Virus record (IMG/VR): IMGVR_UViG_3300044627_003703
Coordinates: 1 to 22,478 of that record
Source: a virus
Length of the DNA stretch: 22,478 nt
Strand: one strand, 5' to 3'
The position numbers were made by a program, and so were the translations under genes. The notes under the pieces are model-generated. The model was given only the letters and a program-made list of their open reading frames with translations. It was not told the origin of the DNA and did no database searches. The stretch's first letter is position 1; every line of letters begins with the position of its first letter. This document shows positions 8,666 to 16,989 of the stretch, piece after piece.

Positions 8666-10566
8666 CCGAATGCCCTCACTCTACCAATAATATCATTATC
8701 AGGGTATTTTATTTCAAAAATTGATGGATCAAGTGATGGAAAAACTATACCATTTTTAGTCGCGGTATCTATGTTGTAAGAATATTTCGAATATCCAAGA
8801 GTAGTATCATAAAAATTCACTATTCTAACATTAGATACGGTTTGAACACCTTCAACTCTATCGAGTTCGGTATAGATATTACTTATAACGATTGGTTGAT
8901 TTATTTGCCATCTTTTTATATCAAAGTATCGTTTTAGTTTATCTATACATCTCAATACAACCTGATTTCCATTTTGATCTGGCATTGTAATTATATCGAA
9001 TTCAATTCCGATGTTTATTATGTATGCGTCTTTTATGTTTATTGCGTCTGTCAATATTCTATGATGACCCAAATATGTTTTTAGATTTTCTTTGGTTGCA
9101 ACATTTATTGTTGTTAGTTTACTATTTGAATCATATCCCAAAACGTAAAAGTTCAATGCTAAATCGTTTGCAACTCTATCGCTATTGAATATGGATTCTT
9201 CTGTAAGTTGTGTGTCTTTTGTTATGTATGCCTTTGCTATTGACCCGTACTTCTGCGGAAGACTATATGCCCGAATAATATAATCTTCTTTTGTAACTGC
9301 ACGATTCTGTGAGGCAAATGATGCGAGAGCATTTTGACGAATTTCATTTATTGTCTCACCATCCTTACCACCAGTAGCAGGTTCAGGGTTTGTTGTTGCG
9401 ATACTACCAATTACTTGATTGTATAGTGTTATGTCTAGACCGGTTTCATCCAAAAGTATAGTTTTACTTACAATTCGTGTCAGTCTTTCTGATGCAACGT
9501 TGTCTCTTACACCACCACCCTGTGTGTAATATATTGTGAGTGTGGTATTGTTTGGGGCTAATCCATAAGTTTTTGTGTACAAAAAATTAGATGGGTCTAT
9601 ATTTGGAGATGTTGATGATTCAATTCCAGTAAGAGATGAACCAATCAAATCTGGGTTTGGTATTAGTTCTTCATCGTCAAAGTCAGAAACACCAGCACCA
9701 AAACTTATTTCATAGGAACTGGTGAAGTTATTTCCAAAAGCTCTTGAAGAAAATCGTCTAGAAACCCTATTCAATTTCAACAAATAAGGTGTCTCAGTTC
9801 TATATGAACTCAGTTGTTTATCATTTCTTGGTATGTTTGCAACAGATTCAAAGATAGTATCTTGTGCGAGATAAGGCACGTGCGTCCATTTGTTTCCGTC
9901 TGAATCTATCGCATATAGTATTTCTATGATTCTATCGTCGTTCAGAATGACTTTATCATATGGTTTTGGGGAACCAAAAGAGTAACTTGAAGTTTTTATT
10001 ACACCAGAAACTGCCTTTACAGACTTTTTCAGCAGATAAAAAGTTGGTTCCGTAGAATCTAAATCGTCTACCTCAAAAACAGTTACTTCAGTTGGTTCAA
10101 AAGAACTACTAAATCTAAAATCAAGATATTCTATTGTTCTAAATTGTATAGAGTTATCAGATTCGTCAGCAACAATCATACCAGGCTCTATTGCAAAAGC
10201 GTAACTCCAATCGGGAGTATTATTCACGCCAGTACCGATAGCAGGTACAATCTGAAATACGTCTATCGAAACATTAGCAGCAACAGAAGTCTTTGGTGTA
10301 TAACCAAATGATTGGGCAAGATTTATTATGTTTTGAGTTTCGGATGCCTGTAGTATCATTGACTCTTGGAGTGCAACATCCGTATAATACGAAAGCACAT
10401 CGCCGACGTATGCAGACATTTCCATAAACATCATACCAGGTGATGATTCGTTGAAATCTTGGTATGAATTTGGAAAATAGTTTTTTGCAAAATCTATAAG
10501 ATTCTGTCTCAATGAACCGAAATCTCTTGAGAGATAACGAATATCCTTTTTTACTAAATCTGCCAT
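8662..10566 (-). CDS. 6: Baseplate wedge protein gp6-like (baseplate J-like)
   Basis: At 634 residues it is close in length to T4 gp6 (660). The N-terminus shows the hallmark of the family: LSRDFGSLRQNLIDFAKNYF, then SSPGMMFMEMSAYVGDVLSY with YTDVALQES, then ASETQNIINLAQSFGYTP (roughly residues 12-92). The middle holds the J-like core with RQNALASFASQNRAVTKEDY (about 407-426), the segment leading into the conserved domain that multimerises around the hub. gp6 dimers tie together with gp7 and build the ring that holds baseplate wedges. The start overlaps the gp25 stop by one base (TAATG), with a GAGG ten bases upstream. gp25 directly before and a gp7-like protein three genes later give the canonical wedge-core order. 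Confidence 0.93.
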   Translation of the reverse strand: MADLVKKDIRYLSRDFGSLRQNLIDFAKNYFPNSYQDFNESSPGMMFMEMSAYVGDVLSYYTDVALQESMILQASETQNIINLAQSFGYTPKTSVAANVSIDVFQIVPAIGTGVNNTPDWSYAFAIEPGMIVADESDNSIQFRTIEYLDFRFSSSFEPTEVTVFEVDDLDSTEPTFYLLKKSVKAVSGVIKTSSYSFGSPKPYDKVILNDDRIIEILYAIDSDGNKWTHVPYLAQDTIFESVANIPRNDKQLSSYRTETPYLLKLNRVSRRFSSRAFGNNFTSSYEISFGAGVSDFDDEELIPNPDLIGSSLTGIESSTSPNIDPSNFLYTKTYGLAPNNTTLTIYYTQGGGVRDNVASERLTRIVSKTILLDETGLDITLYNQVIGSIATTNPEPATGGKDGETINEIRQNALASFASQNRAVTKEDYIIRAYSLPQKYGSIAKAYITKDTQLTEESIFNSDRVANDLALNFYVLGYDSNSKLTTINVATKENLKTYLGHHRILTDAINIKDAYIINIGIEFDIITMPDQNGNQVVLRCIDKLKRYFDIKRWQINQPIVISNIYTELDRVEGVQTVSNVRIVNFYDTTLGYSKYSYNIDTATKNGIVFPSLDPSIFEIKYPDNDIIGRVRAFG

Positions 10567-11084
10567 TAGTTTTGAGCCTCTTCAATTACACGAATAGTTG
10601 CTGTTTCAGATATAAATATCCTAACTGGCAAATATATGTTTGTTCCTGAAATTAATACACGTAGAAAAATACTAATTGCATGATTTGGATCATCAACTCT
10701 ACCATCGTCGGAAATGTTCAGATTTACTGTTAGTTCTGTTACAATTAGATACGGTAACCAAATTGAAATTGCAGTCTCTATATCTCCTCGAATTCTATTT
10801 GTAAATTCTTCTTCATCGGTTATATTCTCAAATAATATAGATCTAATATCTGTTCCAAACTCTGGCTCAAAATATCTTTCACCTTTTGCAGTAAGTAAGA
10901 GATTCTTTAGATTACTCAGTACCTGATTCTTGTTTGTTGTACTCGTAAAGAATATACCATTCGGATTGTTGAACGGCAATGTTACCCCGATTGGTTTTAT
11001 TACACCAGGTCTCCTCAAATCTTGAACTTGAGATGTATTTGAGTCAGTTGGATTGAGTAATAGTGTTTTCCTGCGAAATGCCAT
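10566..11084 (-). CDS. 25: Baseplate wedge protein gp25-like
   Basis: This 172-residue protein has the gp25/W family core: LSNLKNLLLTAKGERYFEPE (residues 57-76) leading into FGTDIRSILFENIT, i.e. the family's G.R...P.fG signature, then EEFTNRIRGDIETAISIWLPYL and a strand pair (ELTVNLNISDD, ISIFLRVLISG) as in the gp25-like lysozyme-fold domain. A family member sits at the heart of every contractile baseplate wedge and triggers sheath assembly. An extra 45 N-terminal residues (RRKTLLLNPTDSN and following) extend the core compared with T4 gp25 (132 aa). AGGAG seven bases before the ATG fixes the start. The lysozyme-like fold of this family is structural; I claim no enzymatic activity. Confidence 0.92.
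   Translation of the reverse strand: MAFRRKTLLLNPTDSNTSQVQDLRRPGVIKPIGVTLPFNNPNGIFFTSTTNKNQVLSNLKNLLLTAKGERYFEPEFGTDIRSILFENITDEEEFTNRIRGDIETAISIWLPYLIVTELTVNLNISDDGRVDDPNHAISIFLRVLISGTNIYLPVRIFISETATIRVIEEAQN
10611..10618 (-). promoter_or_regulatory. Candidate promoter element TATTTATA upstream of gp6
   Basis: The minus strand reads GGATATTTATATC here, within the 3' end of the gp25 gene and 45 bases before the gp6 ATG. It shares the nine bases ATATTTATA with the two intergenic elements at 1652 and 21277. Being inside coding sequence, it is the weakest of the three as a promoter. Confidence 0.2.
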
Positions 11085-11086
11085 TA

Positions 11087-11527
11087 TTAGACTCCTTTTT
11101 TCTCATTTATTTTTGCCATGAGAGCAGAATAATCACGAGTAAGTGCCTTTGATACTTCTGGTGTTATTTCTTCTTGATTATATCCATCTGGTATCATTCC
11201 ATTATTCATTCTCCCTGACATAATCGAATCGGTATTGAATCGCATTTCCGGATATTCTTCTTCCTGCATCGCGTGTTCCATTGACATTCTTGTTTCATTT
11301 AGAATATCTTGAATACTAGATAATCCAGTTTTTGAAGGTCTTGATGGTTTCATTTCCTTTTGAGGTTGCTTCTTTATCGAGGATAATTCTTTCATCAAAG
11401 ACATACCATGTTCTAATGTTTTTTTATCAGTAGTCTTTTTAGACTCATTGATTTTTTTATCAAGAGCATATTCGATTTCTTCTCTGATTATTACTCTTAT
11501 TTGTTTCAGGAGTTTATCCAAACTCAT
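11087..11527 (-). CDS. Small helical protein of the baseplate operon (146 aa), unknown
   Basis: GGAG seven bases before the ATG supports the start, which lies one base after the stop of the 902-residue gene; the stop is two bases before the gp25 ATG. The protein is Lys, Glu and Met-rich and predicted mostly helical: an amphipathic helix KLLKQIRVIIREEIEYALDK (residues 5-24), a basic disordered stretch KKQPQKEMKPSRPSKTG, a helix around LSSIQDILNETRMSMEHAMQ, then EVSKALTRDYSALMAKINEK near the end. No Cys, no membrane segment. Position between hub and wedge genes suggests a tail assembly chaperone or a small baseplate component such as the T4 gp26/gp51/gp53 class, but I see no sequence signature for any of them. 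The N-terminal IIREEI helix resembles leaders I recall in many marine phage proteins. Confidence 0.75.
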   Translation of the reverse strand: MSLDKLLKQIRVIIREEIEYALDKKINESKKTTDKKTLEHGMSLMKELSSIKKQPQKEMKPSRPSKTGLSSIQDILNETRMSMEHAMQEEEYPEMRFNTDSIMSGRMNNGMIPDGYNQEEITPEVSKALTRDYSALMAKINEKKGV

Positions 11528-11528
11528 A

Positions 11529-14237
11529 TCATATCTCCATTATATTTCTTAAAATATTGAAAGCAGCAGGATTCAATTCTTTGTCTTTTTTTACTTGTAA
11601 GTCGTTTACATATTTCTTGTAAGTTTCAGTTTGTTTGACACTAAATCCAATTCCGTTAGTATATGGTTTTGCATCTCCTCGTCTATGGACAAAGAAATAC
11701 GGTATTTTACCATTGAAATCGTGAATACCGGTATATTTTTTGAATCCATACTCCTCCCCATTTCCATCCGAGTTGTCTAGTCCGGTATTTCCACCTATAG
11801 TGTATATCTCACCGGTCGGTGAAAAATGTAATAGTGTTTCTACGTGACCAGAACCGTTACCGTCAGGTCTTCTCACCACAAATGCACCTGGCCAATTTTT
11901 TATCTTATCCCAAAGTTGTTTACCAGCTTCAGTAAAACCTTTTGTTGTCCAATGAAATCCATTTTCAAATAATGCAACAACGTTATTTTCATTATAAACA
12001 GTACCGGAAGATGAATTTTTTGAAATACTATCCAATTCTGATTGATATTCTTTTATATCATCTTCCAATTTTTTGTTTGCATTCTCTAAGTTTTGTATTT
12101 CTCTCTCAAGGTTTTTAACTTTTATGTAGAATCCATCTATCTTTTTTTGATTATATTTTGTTGGATCTGTATTGTCTCTATAGTTTGCTTCATTTTTTTC
12201 TGCATTTTGTTTTTCTTTTTCTAGTGATGTTTTCTTTGTTTTTATTGAAGAGTTATTACCAGAAATGGTTCCTTTTTTAGAAGATATATCATTCTGTAAT
12301 TTCTTTTTTCGACTATCCAATCGTTCTCCAAAAATGTTAAATGGTGATTTGGAATAAAGTGTTGGGGCGTTTCTTGTGTTTGTTATGTCCACAGGATTAC
12401 TATCAGATGAATATTTACTATTAGAATAAAGCATAAAATTTGTACACAGACCACACCAAAATGGATTTGCAGCCCAATTTGTATCTATCTCATCTGGGTG
12501 GTCGATAACGGAAGCGAATGAACCTATACCCCCTTGTGATTCTTTTACTACACTACGAGCTCTTGTTATTGCGGCGTGTATTTCCGACCCTTCCCCAAAC
12601 ATATACGGCCAATTTTTATTGAATCTACCAACTCCACCGGAATTCATTAGAAGTGCCGCATCTATTGGAGATTCAACAGTATATCCTTTGAAAATTTTAT
12701 CCAATTGAGAACCAAAAGAGAATAGATTTTTAAATCTACTTTCAGTACTGCCAAAATCTATTGGGGGTTGTGAGTTTTTTGGGTGTAATTTTGCACTTAT
12801 TCCTCTAAAAAATATTCCATTCGTCGGATCTTTACCAACACTATTCATCCATTTTATAAAAGTCAATGCGCGTGGTGGAATCTGTGTCATTGCTTTTGGT
12901 TTTTTATCTTCAGGTATTGGTTTTGATTTTTCCTCTATTTTTACAGTTTTACCTTCAGGTAAATCGGGATTAGAACCATCGGGTACACCATTTGACTTTT
13001 CTTTTACTTGTTTTTTTTCTAAAGCATCCGACTCTTCTGATTTTCTCTGAGCTTCTGTTTCTTGTTTTTTCTGCTCTATTTCTTTATTTACTACTTCTTT
13101 ATTTACTTCACTACCAGGTTGTACTTTATCTTTAGATTGTGAATTTACCTTTTCTGTTTGAATTTGTTTTATTTGACTTTCACTATAATAGTCTTCAACA
13201 ACTGGGTCATCTTGTAAAAATACAGTTGATAAGTAATTTGAACTTCCAGTATTCTCCGTTCTTATAACAATTTCGTCATCTTTTACAGCTTCTATTGAGA
13301 GATATTTTCGAGTATTACCAGAAGTTCCAGCTTGAGGTGTTGCATTTGTTTGACCGGAATCCGTGGTCTGATTATTTACTTCTTCGGTTGTACCGATAAC
13401 ACCAGTTGTACCAGCTACACCAGCTACACCAGCTACTCCACTAACACCAGTTGTACCAGCTGCACCAGTTACTCCACTAACACCAGTTGTACCAGGATTT
13501 TGTGGTGTACCAAAAAGTTCATCCCATCCTTCCGGTTTTGGAAAAATGTTATTGAACTCGCCACGTACTCCCTCATTAGTACCATCGGGTATATCAATAA
13601 ATGAATTTACTATGACAGGTATGGATGATATTTCTAGAAAATTAGTACCTTCCAGTTCTTCATTTATACTTTCTATATGTTTAGAAAATCCTTTATTTTC
13701 ATTTATCTGTGAGATTGGATATGATAAAGAAGATAATGCTTTACTAAGTTCTTGATATGATTCTGCAACTATGGTGTTGTAATCTGTTCTAATACTTTCT
13801 ATTAGGGATGGATTTGTTTCATTTGGAAGTTTTAGATATGATGTTTCAAACACACCAACATTCAATGAGAATTTCTTATTTATAAAAGTACCTGTTTGTG
13901 AAATTCCACAGTAACCGGTCAGAAGTAAATAACCAAATGGTTCATCTTTGTTTGATAGTTTGTCTTGAAAATCTTTTCTTATTTTTGACCCACGTTGAGA
14001 TGTTGGAAGGTTCAAAAAATCCCATAACAGTTCATCTTTTGGATAAAAATCATTCGCTGTATAAAAAGCAGAAATATAAGATGAATCAATCAAACCACGT
14101 TCAGGGTCTGATATTTGCAGTTTAGAATATCTTTTTACTTCTTGGGTAATTTGAGAACTAAATATACCCTGAAGTTTTAGAATTTTTTCCTTTCTGTCTT
14201 TTCTATATTTTTCCGCGAGTTCTTCTCTTGTTGCCAT
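11529..14237 (-). CDS. Tail-associated CHAP-type hydrolase with collagen-like tract and coiled-coil insertion
   Basis: This 902-residue protein looks modular. Residues 1-240 are an N-terminal domain of unknown fold. Residues about 247-285 are twelve Gly-X-Y triplets (GTTGVSGVTGAAGTTGVSG and onward), followed by an acidic and Gln/Lys-rich low-complexity linker to about 450. The C-terminal part matches an NlpC/P60-CHAP amidase/peptidase: NPFWCGLCTNFML with nucleophile candidate C595, PGAFVVRR then GHVETLL with H798, and IGGNTG with N817. CHAP domains cleave peptidoglycan, so it is probably the baseplate enzyme that opens the cell wall. Unusually, about 200 residues separate Cys from His, including a strong coiled coil at 638-740; CHAP domains usually have well under 100. 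It sits next to a gp5-like protein that lacks a lysozyme domain, which suggests the two share the hub role. The start is the ATG at 14237. Confidence 0.82.
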   Translation of the reverse strand: MATREELAEKYRKDRKEKILKLQGIFSSQITQEVKRYSKLQISDPERGLIDSSYISAFYTANDFYPKDELLWDFLNLPTSQRGSKIRKDFQDKLSNKDEPFGYLLLTGYCGISQTGTFINKKFSLNVGVFETSYLKLPNETNPSLIESIRTDYNTIVAESYQELSKALSSLSYPISQINENKGFSKHIESINEELEGTNFLEISSIPVIVNSFIDIPDGTNEGVRGEFNNIFPKPEGWDELFGTPQNPGTTGVSGVTGAAGTTGVSGVAGVAGVAGTTGVIGTTEEVNNQTTDSGQTNATPQAGTSGNTRKYLSIEAVKDDEIVIRTENTGSSNYLSTVFLQDDPVVEDYYSESQIKQIQTEKVNSQSKDKVQPGSEVNKEVVNKEIEQKKQETEAQRKSEESDALEKKQVKEKSNGVPDGSNPDLPEGKTVKIEEKSKPIPEDKKPKAMTQIPPRALTFIKWMNSVGKDPTNGIFFRGISAKLHPKNSQPPIDFGSTESRFKNLFSFGSQLDKIFKGYTVESPIDAALLMNSGGVGRFNKNWPYMFGEGSEIHAAITRARSVVKESQGGIGSFASVIDHPDEIDTNWAANPFWCGLCTNFMLYSNSKYSSDSNPVDITNTRNAPTLYSKSPFNIFGERLDSRKKKLQNDISSKKGTISGNNSSIKTKKTSLEKEKQNAEKNEANYRDNTDPTKYNQKKIDGFYIKVKNLEREIQNLENANKKLEDDIKEYQSELDSISKNSSSGTVYNENNVVALFENGFHWTTKGFTEAGKQLWDKIKNWPGAFVVRRPDGNGSGHVETLLHFSPTGEIYTIGGNTGLDNSDGNGEEYGFKKYTGIHDFNGKIPYFFVHRRGDAKPYTNGIGFSVKQTETYKKYVNDLQVKKDKELNPAAFNILRNIMEI
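13389..13497 (-). repeat. Collagen-like Gly-X-Y coding repeat
   Basis: A tandem array of nine-base codon units encodes GTT/GVS/GVT/GAA/GVA/GVI triplets. Within it, a perfect 25-base copy (13435-13459 and 13471-13495) recurs with a 36-base (12-residue) period, pointing to recent expansion by slippage or recombination. Collagen-like tracts in phage tail proteins form triple helices that trimerise and extend fibres. Confidence 0.85.
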
Positions 14238-14241
14238 ATCT

Positions 14242-15573
14242 TTACTCGTTGAAAGTTACTGTTCCAGATTTATCACCACCTTGTTTTTCAGGTACCTTTA
14301 CAATAAAGGAATTCTTCTTAAGTTCACTAAACTTATTTTTATCTACGCTAGATGGTCCACCAGAAAACTCATTTACGAAAGCGAATTTACTCGCGATTTT
14401 AGGTAATGAATTTATTAATCTAGATAAAGCATTGACATAACTCACGTATTCTCCACTATTAATTGGTGTACCCGAAGGACCTACTCCAGTTGGATGTGTC
14501 ATCTTTACAATAGATTGATTCATGTCAATCAAAATATCCATTAGGGACTTTAGGACTTCTATAAGCCGATCACCCAATATAATCGGAGATGTTGCGTTGA
14601 ATCCCAAAGAAATCCTACCACCCTCAATCTCAACTATATTCTTGGCGTTTAGTGCTAAAGTTTTTTCCGTGGCAAACCCAATACCTTCTTTTGCAAAACC
14701 AACCAGTTCTTGTTTATTTGAGTTCAGAACTATTCTATCGGACGCAAGTATTATTTGATTACCACCAAATAAGTTCTTTCTAAACAGACCAATCTCTTTA
14801 TCAAAGATTGATGGCGTATATGTTGAAGACGGTGTAAATTTTACAGACTGACCGGATGTTAGCCAAATTGATGCATCGTCATCATCAGGACTTTCTATGT
14901 GAAATTGATTGAATGACTTTTCTATTTTCTTTGGATTTGTTCCATTAGAAATAATAGTTATTGGATTACCTGTTGCACCAGTTCCAACTCCCCACTTTGG
15001 ATTTAGTTGGTATTTACGTCTTGTATCAACGGTGGAGCCAAGACGAATTGATTGCCCCCATCTACCCTCTATAATAAGGTCACCAGAAAATGGTTGTATT
15101 GGATAAACATCATTTCTTTCTGGAAATGTTGGGTCTATTGTTTCCTTTATATCCGTTCTTTCCGAAAGTTTTTTTACTATACCGAGTGATGCATCCGTTG
15201 ATTTCTGTGTGTTATTCCTGTCATCAAGAAGAACTTTATTTGCACCAGGAATTCCATTGTGGTGAACAGAAGACTGTATAGATATTGGATGTGTGTAGTA
15301 GTATTCTCGACCATATCCTGCACCAGAGTGATATGGGGTTGGTGCTTTACAAACTAAAACTATCTCACCTTTTATTGGGATTTGTTTTATATTGGCATTT
15401 ATTGCCCTAGCTTGAATCAAATCAGTTGGAGTTGCAGCAGACTCCGCATTCAAAAACTTACACTTTATGGTATACAGCCTACTTGGGTTACGTGTTTCAT
15501 AATCAACCGAAACTACTTCAGCAGGAGCCCATTCATATTCTTGTGCATTAAGTATTATCTTTTGAAAGTTCAT
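14242..15573 (-). CDS. gp5-like baseplate hub/spike protein without lysozyme domain
   Basis: I choose the ATG at 15573 (443 aa); a GTG at 15600 would add nine residues but has no ribosome site, while GAGG and AGAG precede the ATG. The N-terminal region has the oligonucleotide-binding-type beta barrel expected of gp5/VgrG-like hubs (EWAPAEVVSVDY, TIKCKFLN, IPIKGEIVLVCKAPTP). Next come GDLIIEGRWGQSIRLGSTVD and repeated short beta motifs (SIWLTSGQSVKFTPS, NQIILASDRIVLNSN, KTLALNAKNIVEIEGGRISL), which look like a beta-helix spike core. T4 gp5 has a lysozyme between barrel and helix; no lysozyme-like segment or E..DT catalytic pattern is visible here. A helical C-terminal part (LIEVLKSLMDILIDMNQSIV) follows. 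The gene opens the baseplate operon, four bases before the CHAP protein start. The hub assignment is by motif and context. Confidence 0.8.
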   Translation of the reverse strand: MNFQKIILNAQEYEWAPAEVVSVDYETRNPSRLYTIKCKFLNAESAATPTDLIQARAINANIKQIPIKGEIVLVCKAPTPYHSGAGYGREYYYTHPISIQSSVHHNGIPGANKVLLDDRNNTQKSTDASLGIVKKLSERTDIKETIDPTFPERNDVYPIQPFSGDLIIEGRWGQSIRLGSTVDTRRKYQLNPKWGVGTGATGNPITIISNGTNPKKIEKSFNQFHIESPDDDDASIWLTSGQSVKFTPSSTYTPSIFDKEIGLFRKNLFGGNQIILASDRIVLNSNKQELVGFAKEGIGFATEKTLALNAKNIVEIEGGRISLGFNATSPIILGDRLIEVLKSLMDILIDMNQSIVKMTHPTGVGPSGTPINSGEYVSYVNALSRLINSLPKIASKFAFVNEFSGGPSSVDKNKFSELKKNSFIVKVPEKQGGDKSGTVTFNE

Positions 15574-15919
15574 CTGACTCTGTTGCCTCGTGTGATTCAC
15601 CTATTGTTTTGATCTCTTTTAGAAGAGCATCCTTTTCTTCATCTGTCAAGAATGAACTTCCTTCTTCCGTAGTCTTTGAAACCATACGTTGAATAACAGC
15701 GGCTAATTTTACAAGATGTTCATCATTCTTGACCGATACTTCCATATAATCTTTGATGACAGGAACAAGTAAAGCCGCATCACCTATATTTGTAATAAGC
15801 GGTTTCAAGTCCGCAATCAGAAGATTTATCTGGCGGTCTTTTTTCTTTTGGTTCTCGTAAATGTCTTTTAGTAAGTCCGAGAACTTTTTATTTCCGAATA
15901 TTTCTGCGTCAAAGCTCAT
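15548..15919 (-). CDS. Small helical protein between sigma factor and hub gene (123 aa), unknown
   Basis: The protein is predicted almost entirely helical: FSDLLKDIYENQKKKDRQIN, then LLIADLKPLITNIGDAALLV, then VIKDYMEVSVKNDEHLVKLA and a Glu/Lys/Ser-rich acidic tail. No Cys, membrane segment or enzyme motif. No convincing ribosome binding site precedes the ATG at 15919, so translation may rely on coupling to the sigma-factor gene that ends 14 bases upstream. The stop lies 26 bases inside the start of the hub gene. Small helical proteins in this position of T4-like genomes are often tail assembly factors, but I recognise no family. Confidence 0.72.
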   Translation of the reverse strand: MSFDAEIFGNKKFSDLLKDIYENQKKKDRQINLLIADLKPLITNIGDAALLVPVIKDYMEVSVKNDEHLVKLAAVIQRMVSKTTEEGSSFLTDEEKDALLKEIKTIGESHEATESDELSKDNT

Positions 15920-15933
15920 ATGATATAACTATG

Positions 15934-16665
15934 TTAGTCTTCAATAATGTCTTGTATTTCAAACCAATCCATATCTGCAATGTTTTGACCTTCCGAATAT
16001 GCCTGATAAAGTCTGCCATATATGAATTTGAATTTTGTAATTACATTTGTTATGTACTGTGTTTTTATGCCTGTTCTTTCTCTAATCAGGATATAAAGTG
16101 CCTTTTTGTTATAGTTTTCTATATTTTCTCGCGCTTTGAATAGATAGAGAACAGAATCTGCAACTTGTAAGTCTCTTATTTTTGTAAATATAAGTGGTAA
16201 AAATTGATCCATTATGTCCACAAAAATATCAATAAAATCTTTTTGTTCGTCTACAAACTCACTTCGTAGTTGTTCATTTACGATGTTTCTTTCAGCGTCA
16301 ATAGATTCTATTGTATGTCTCTTCTTGTAAAGATAGTAGTTTTTGTTATTCTCTGCAATAAGATAATTCTTAGCAACGATTGAGAAATAAGAGAATGCTT
16401 TGAATCCACTTTCCCCATCAAATTTACCCAGTTTCTCATGTAGAAAGGCAACAACTTCATGTTTTACATCTTCGTGTGATACGTCAAAGTTATAGAACTT
16501 GAATCGGTGAATCATTATCTCTGCAAGTTTATAGAATGCTGGGTGAATTCTTTTTGTGTAAATGATATTTCGTTCAATAGGGTCTTCACAACGGTTATAC
16601 TCATTTATAGCGTCTTCGGTTTCTTGTGTAAAGTAGACGTTCTGTTTTTTCTTTTTCACTTCCAT
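15934..16665 (-). CDS. 55: gp55-like RNA polymerase sigma factor for late transcription
   Basis: A 243-residue protein with a sigma-70 region 2-like core: helical IERNIIYTKRIHPAFYKLAE, the segment VKHEVVAFLHEKLGKFDGES and then GFKAFSYFSIVAKNYLIAEN (about residues 80-106), which matches the F..yF...v.N.li pattern of region 2 in which sigma contacts the polymerase clamp and opens the -10 DNA. T4 gp55 is shorter (185 aa) and lacks region 4; here a C-terminal helical part (YNKKALYILIRERTGIKTQY, then ITNVITKFKFIYGRLYQAYS) resembles a helix-turn-helix. In T4, gp55 directs host RNA polymerase to late promoters. The TGATG junction overlaps the upstream gene by one base, with AGAGAGG five bases before the ATG. 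An ECF-like sigma of other origin is the main alternative. Confidence 0.82.
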   Translation of the reverse strand: MEVKKKKQNVYFTQETEDAINEYNRCEDPIERNIIYTKRIHPAFYKLAEIMIHRFKFYNFDVSHEDVKHEVVAFLHEKLGKFDGESGFKAFSYFSIVAKNYLIAENNKNYYLYKKRHTIESIDAERNIVNEQLRSEFVDEQKDFIDIFVDIMDQFLPLIFTKIRDLQVADSVLYLFKARENIENYNKKALYILIRERTGIKTQYITNVITKFKFIYGRLYQAYSEGQNIADMDWFEIQDIIED

Positions 16666-16988
16666 CAGAACCTCTCTATTGTACCACGAATGTTTTTTTG
16701 ATTTTCATCTTGCTCTTGTTCCAATTCAAGATAGATTGAAATATCGTTTATTATCTTCTTCAGTTCTTTGAAGAAATAACCAGTTTCATCATCAGATTCA
16801 AATGCACCTTTTCGGTCTAATTGTTTTAGATAAGACTGTTGACTGAGGACTCTATTTCTCATTGACATAATAAAGTCTACATTTTCTTGTGCAATTGACT
16901 CTAACTGAGCATACTTCGTGTATAGATTATAAATGACATAACCGGCACCTAAAAGAAGGAGTATTAGAAACACAACTAAAAATTCCAT
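16665..16988 (-). CDS. Single-pass membrane protein with helical cytoplasmic tail (107 aa)
   Basis: An upstream TTG would add 13 residues, but the ATG at 16988 has AGAGAGG at ideal spacing and begins MEFLVVFLILLLLGAGYVIY, an N-terminal membrane helix (residues 2-19). The rest is charged and helical: YTKYAQLESIAQENVDFIMS, then a Q/L-rich helix to FESDDETGYFFKELKKIIND, and an acidic end. The start lies two bases before the stop of the ClpP gene's frame (overlap of less than five bases), and the stop overlaps the sigma-factor start by one base, so the three are an operon. Function unknown. Possible roles are a membrane anchor or a lysis accessory; neither has direct support. Confidence 0.72.
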   Translation of the reverse strand: MEFLVVFLILLLLGAGYVIYNLYTKYAQLESIAQENVDFIMSMRNRVLSQQSYLKQLDRKGAFESDDETGYFFKELKKIINDISIYLELEQEQDENQKNIRGTIERF

Positions 16989-16989
16989 G

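Noticed and set aside
13389-13497. Possible CRISPR-like array
   Set aside because: The units are nine-base codon repeats in frame with a Gly-X-Y protein; there are no spacers.
13332-13604. Plus-strand open frame over the collagen-coding repeat, rich in Cys, Thr and Ser
   Set aside because: It is the antisense reading of the repeat tract; no ribosome site, low-complexity composition, and the minus-strand gene explains the sequence.
13870-13890. TATAAATA on the minus strand, a perfect T4 late promoter core
   Set aside because: It is deep inside the 902-residue gene, far from any start, and expected by chance in AT-rich DNA.
15574-15600. GTG start for the gp5-like hub at 15600
   Set aside because: No ribosome site near it and a longer overlap with the upstream gene; the ATG at 15573 is better supported.
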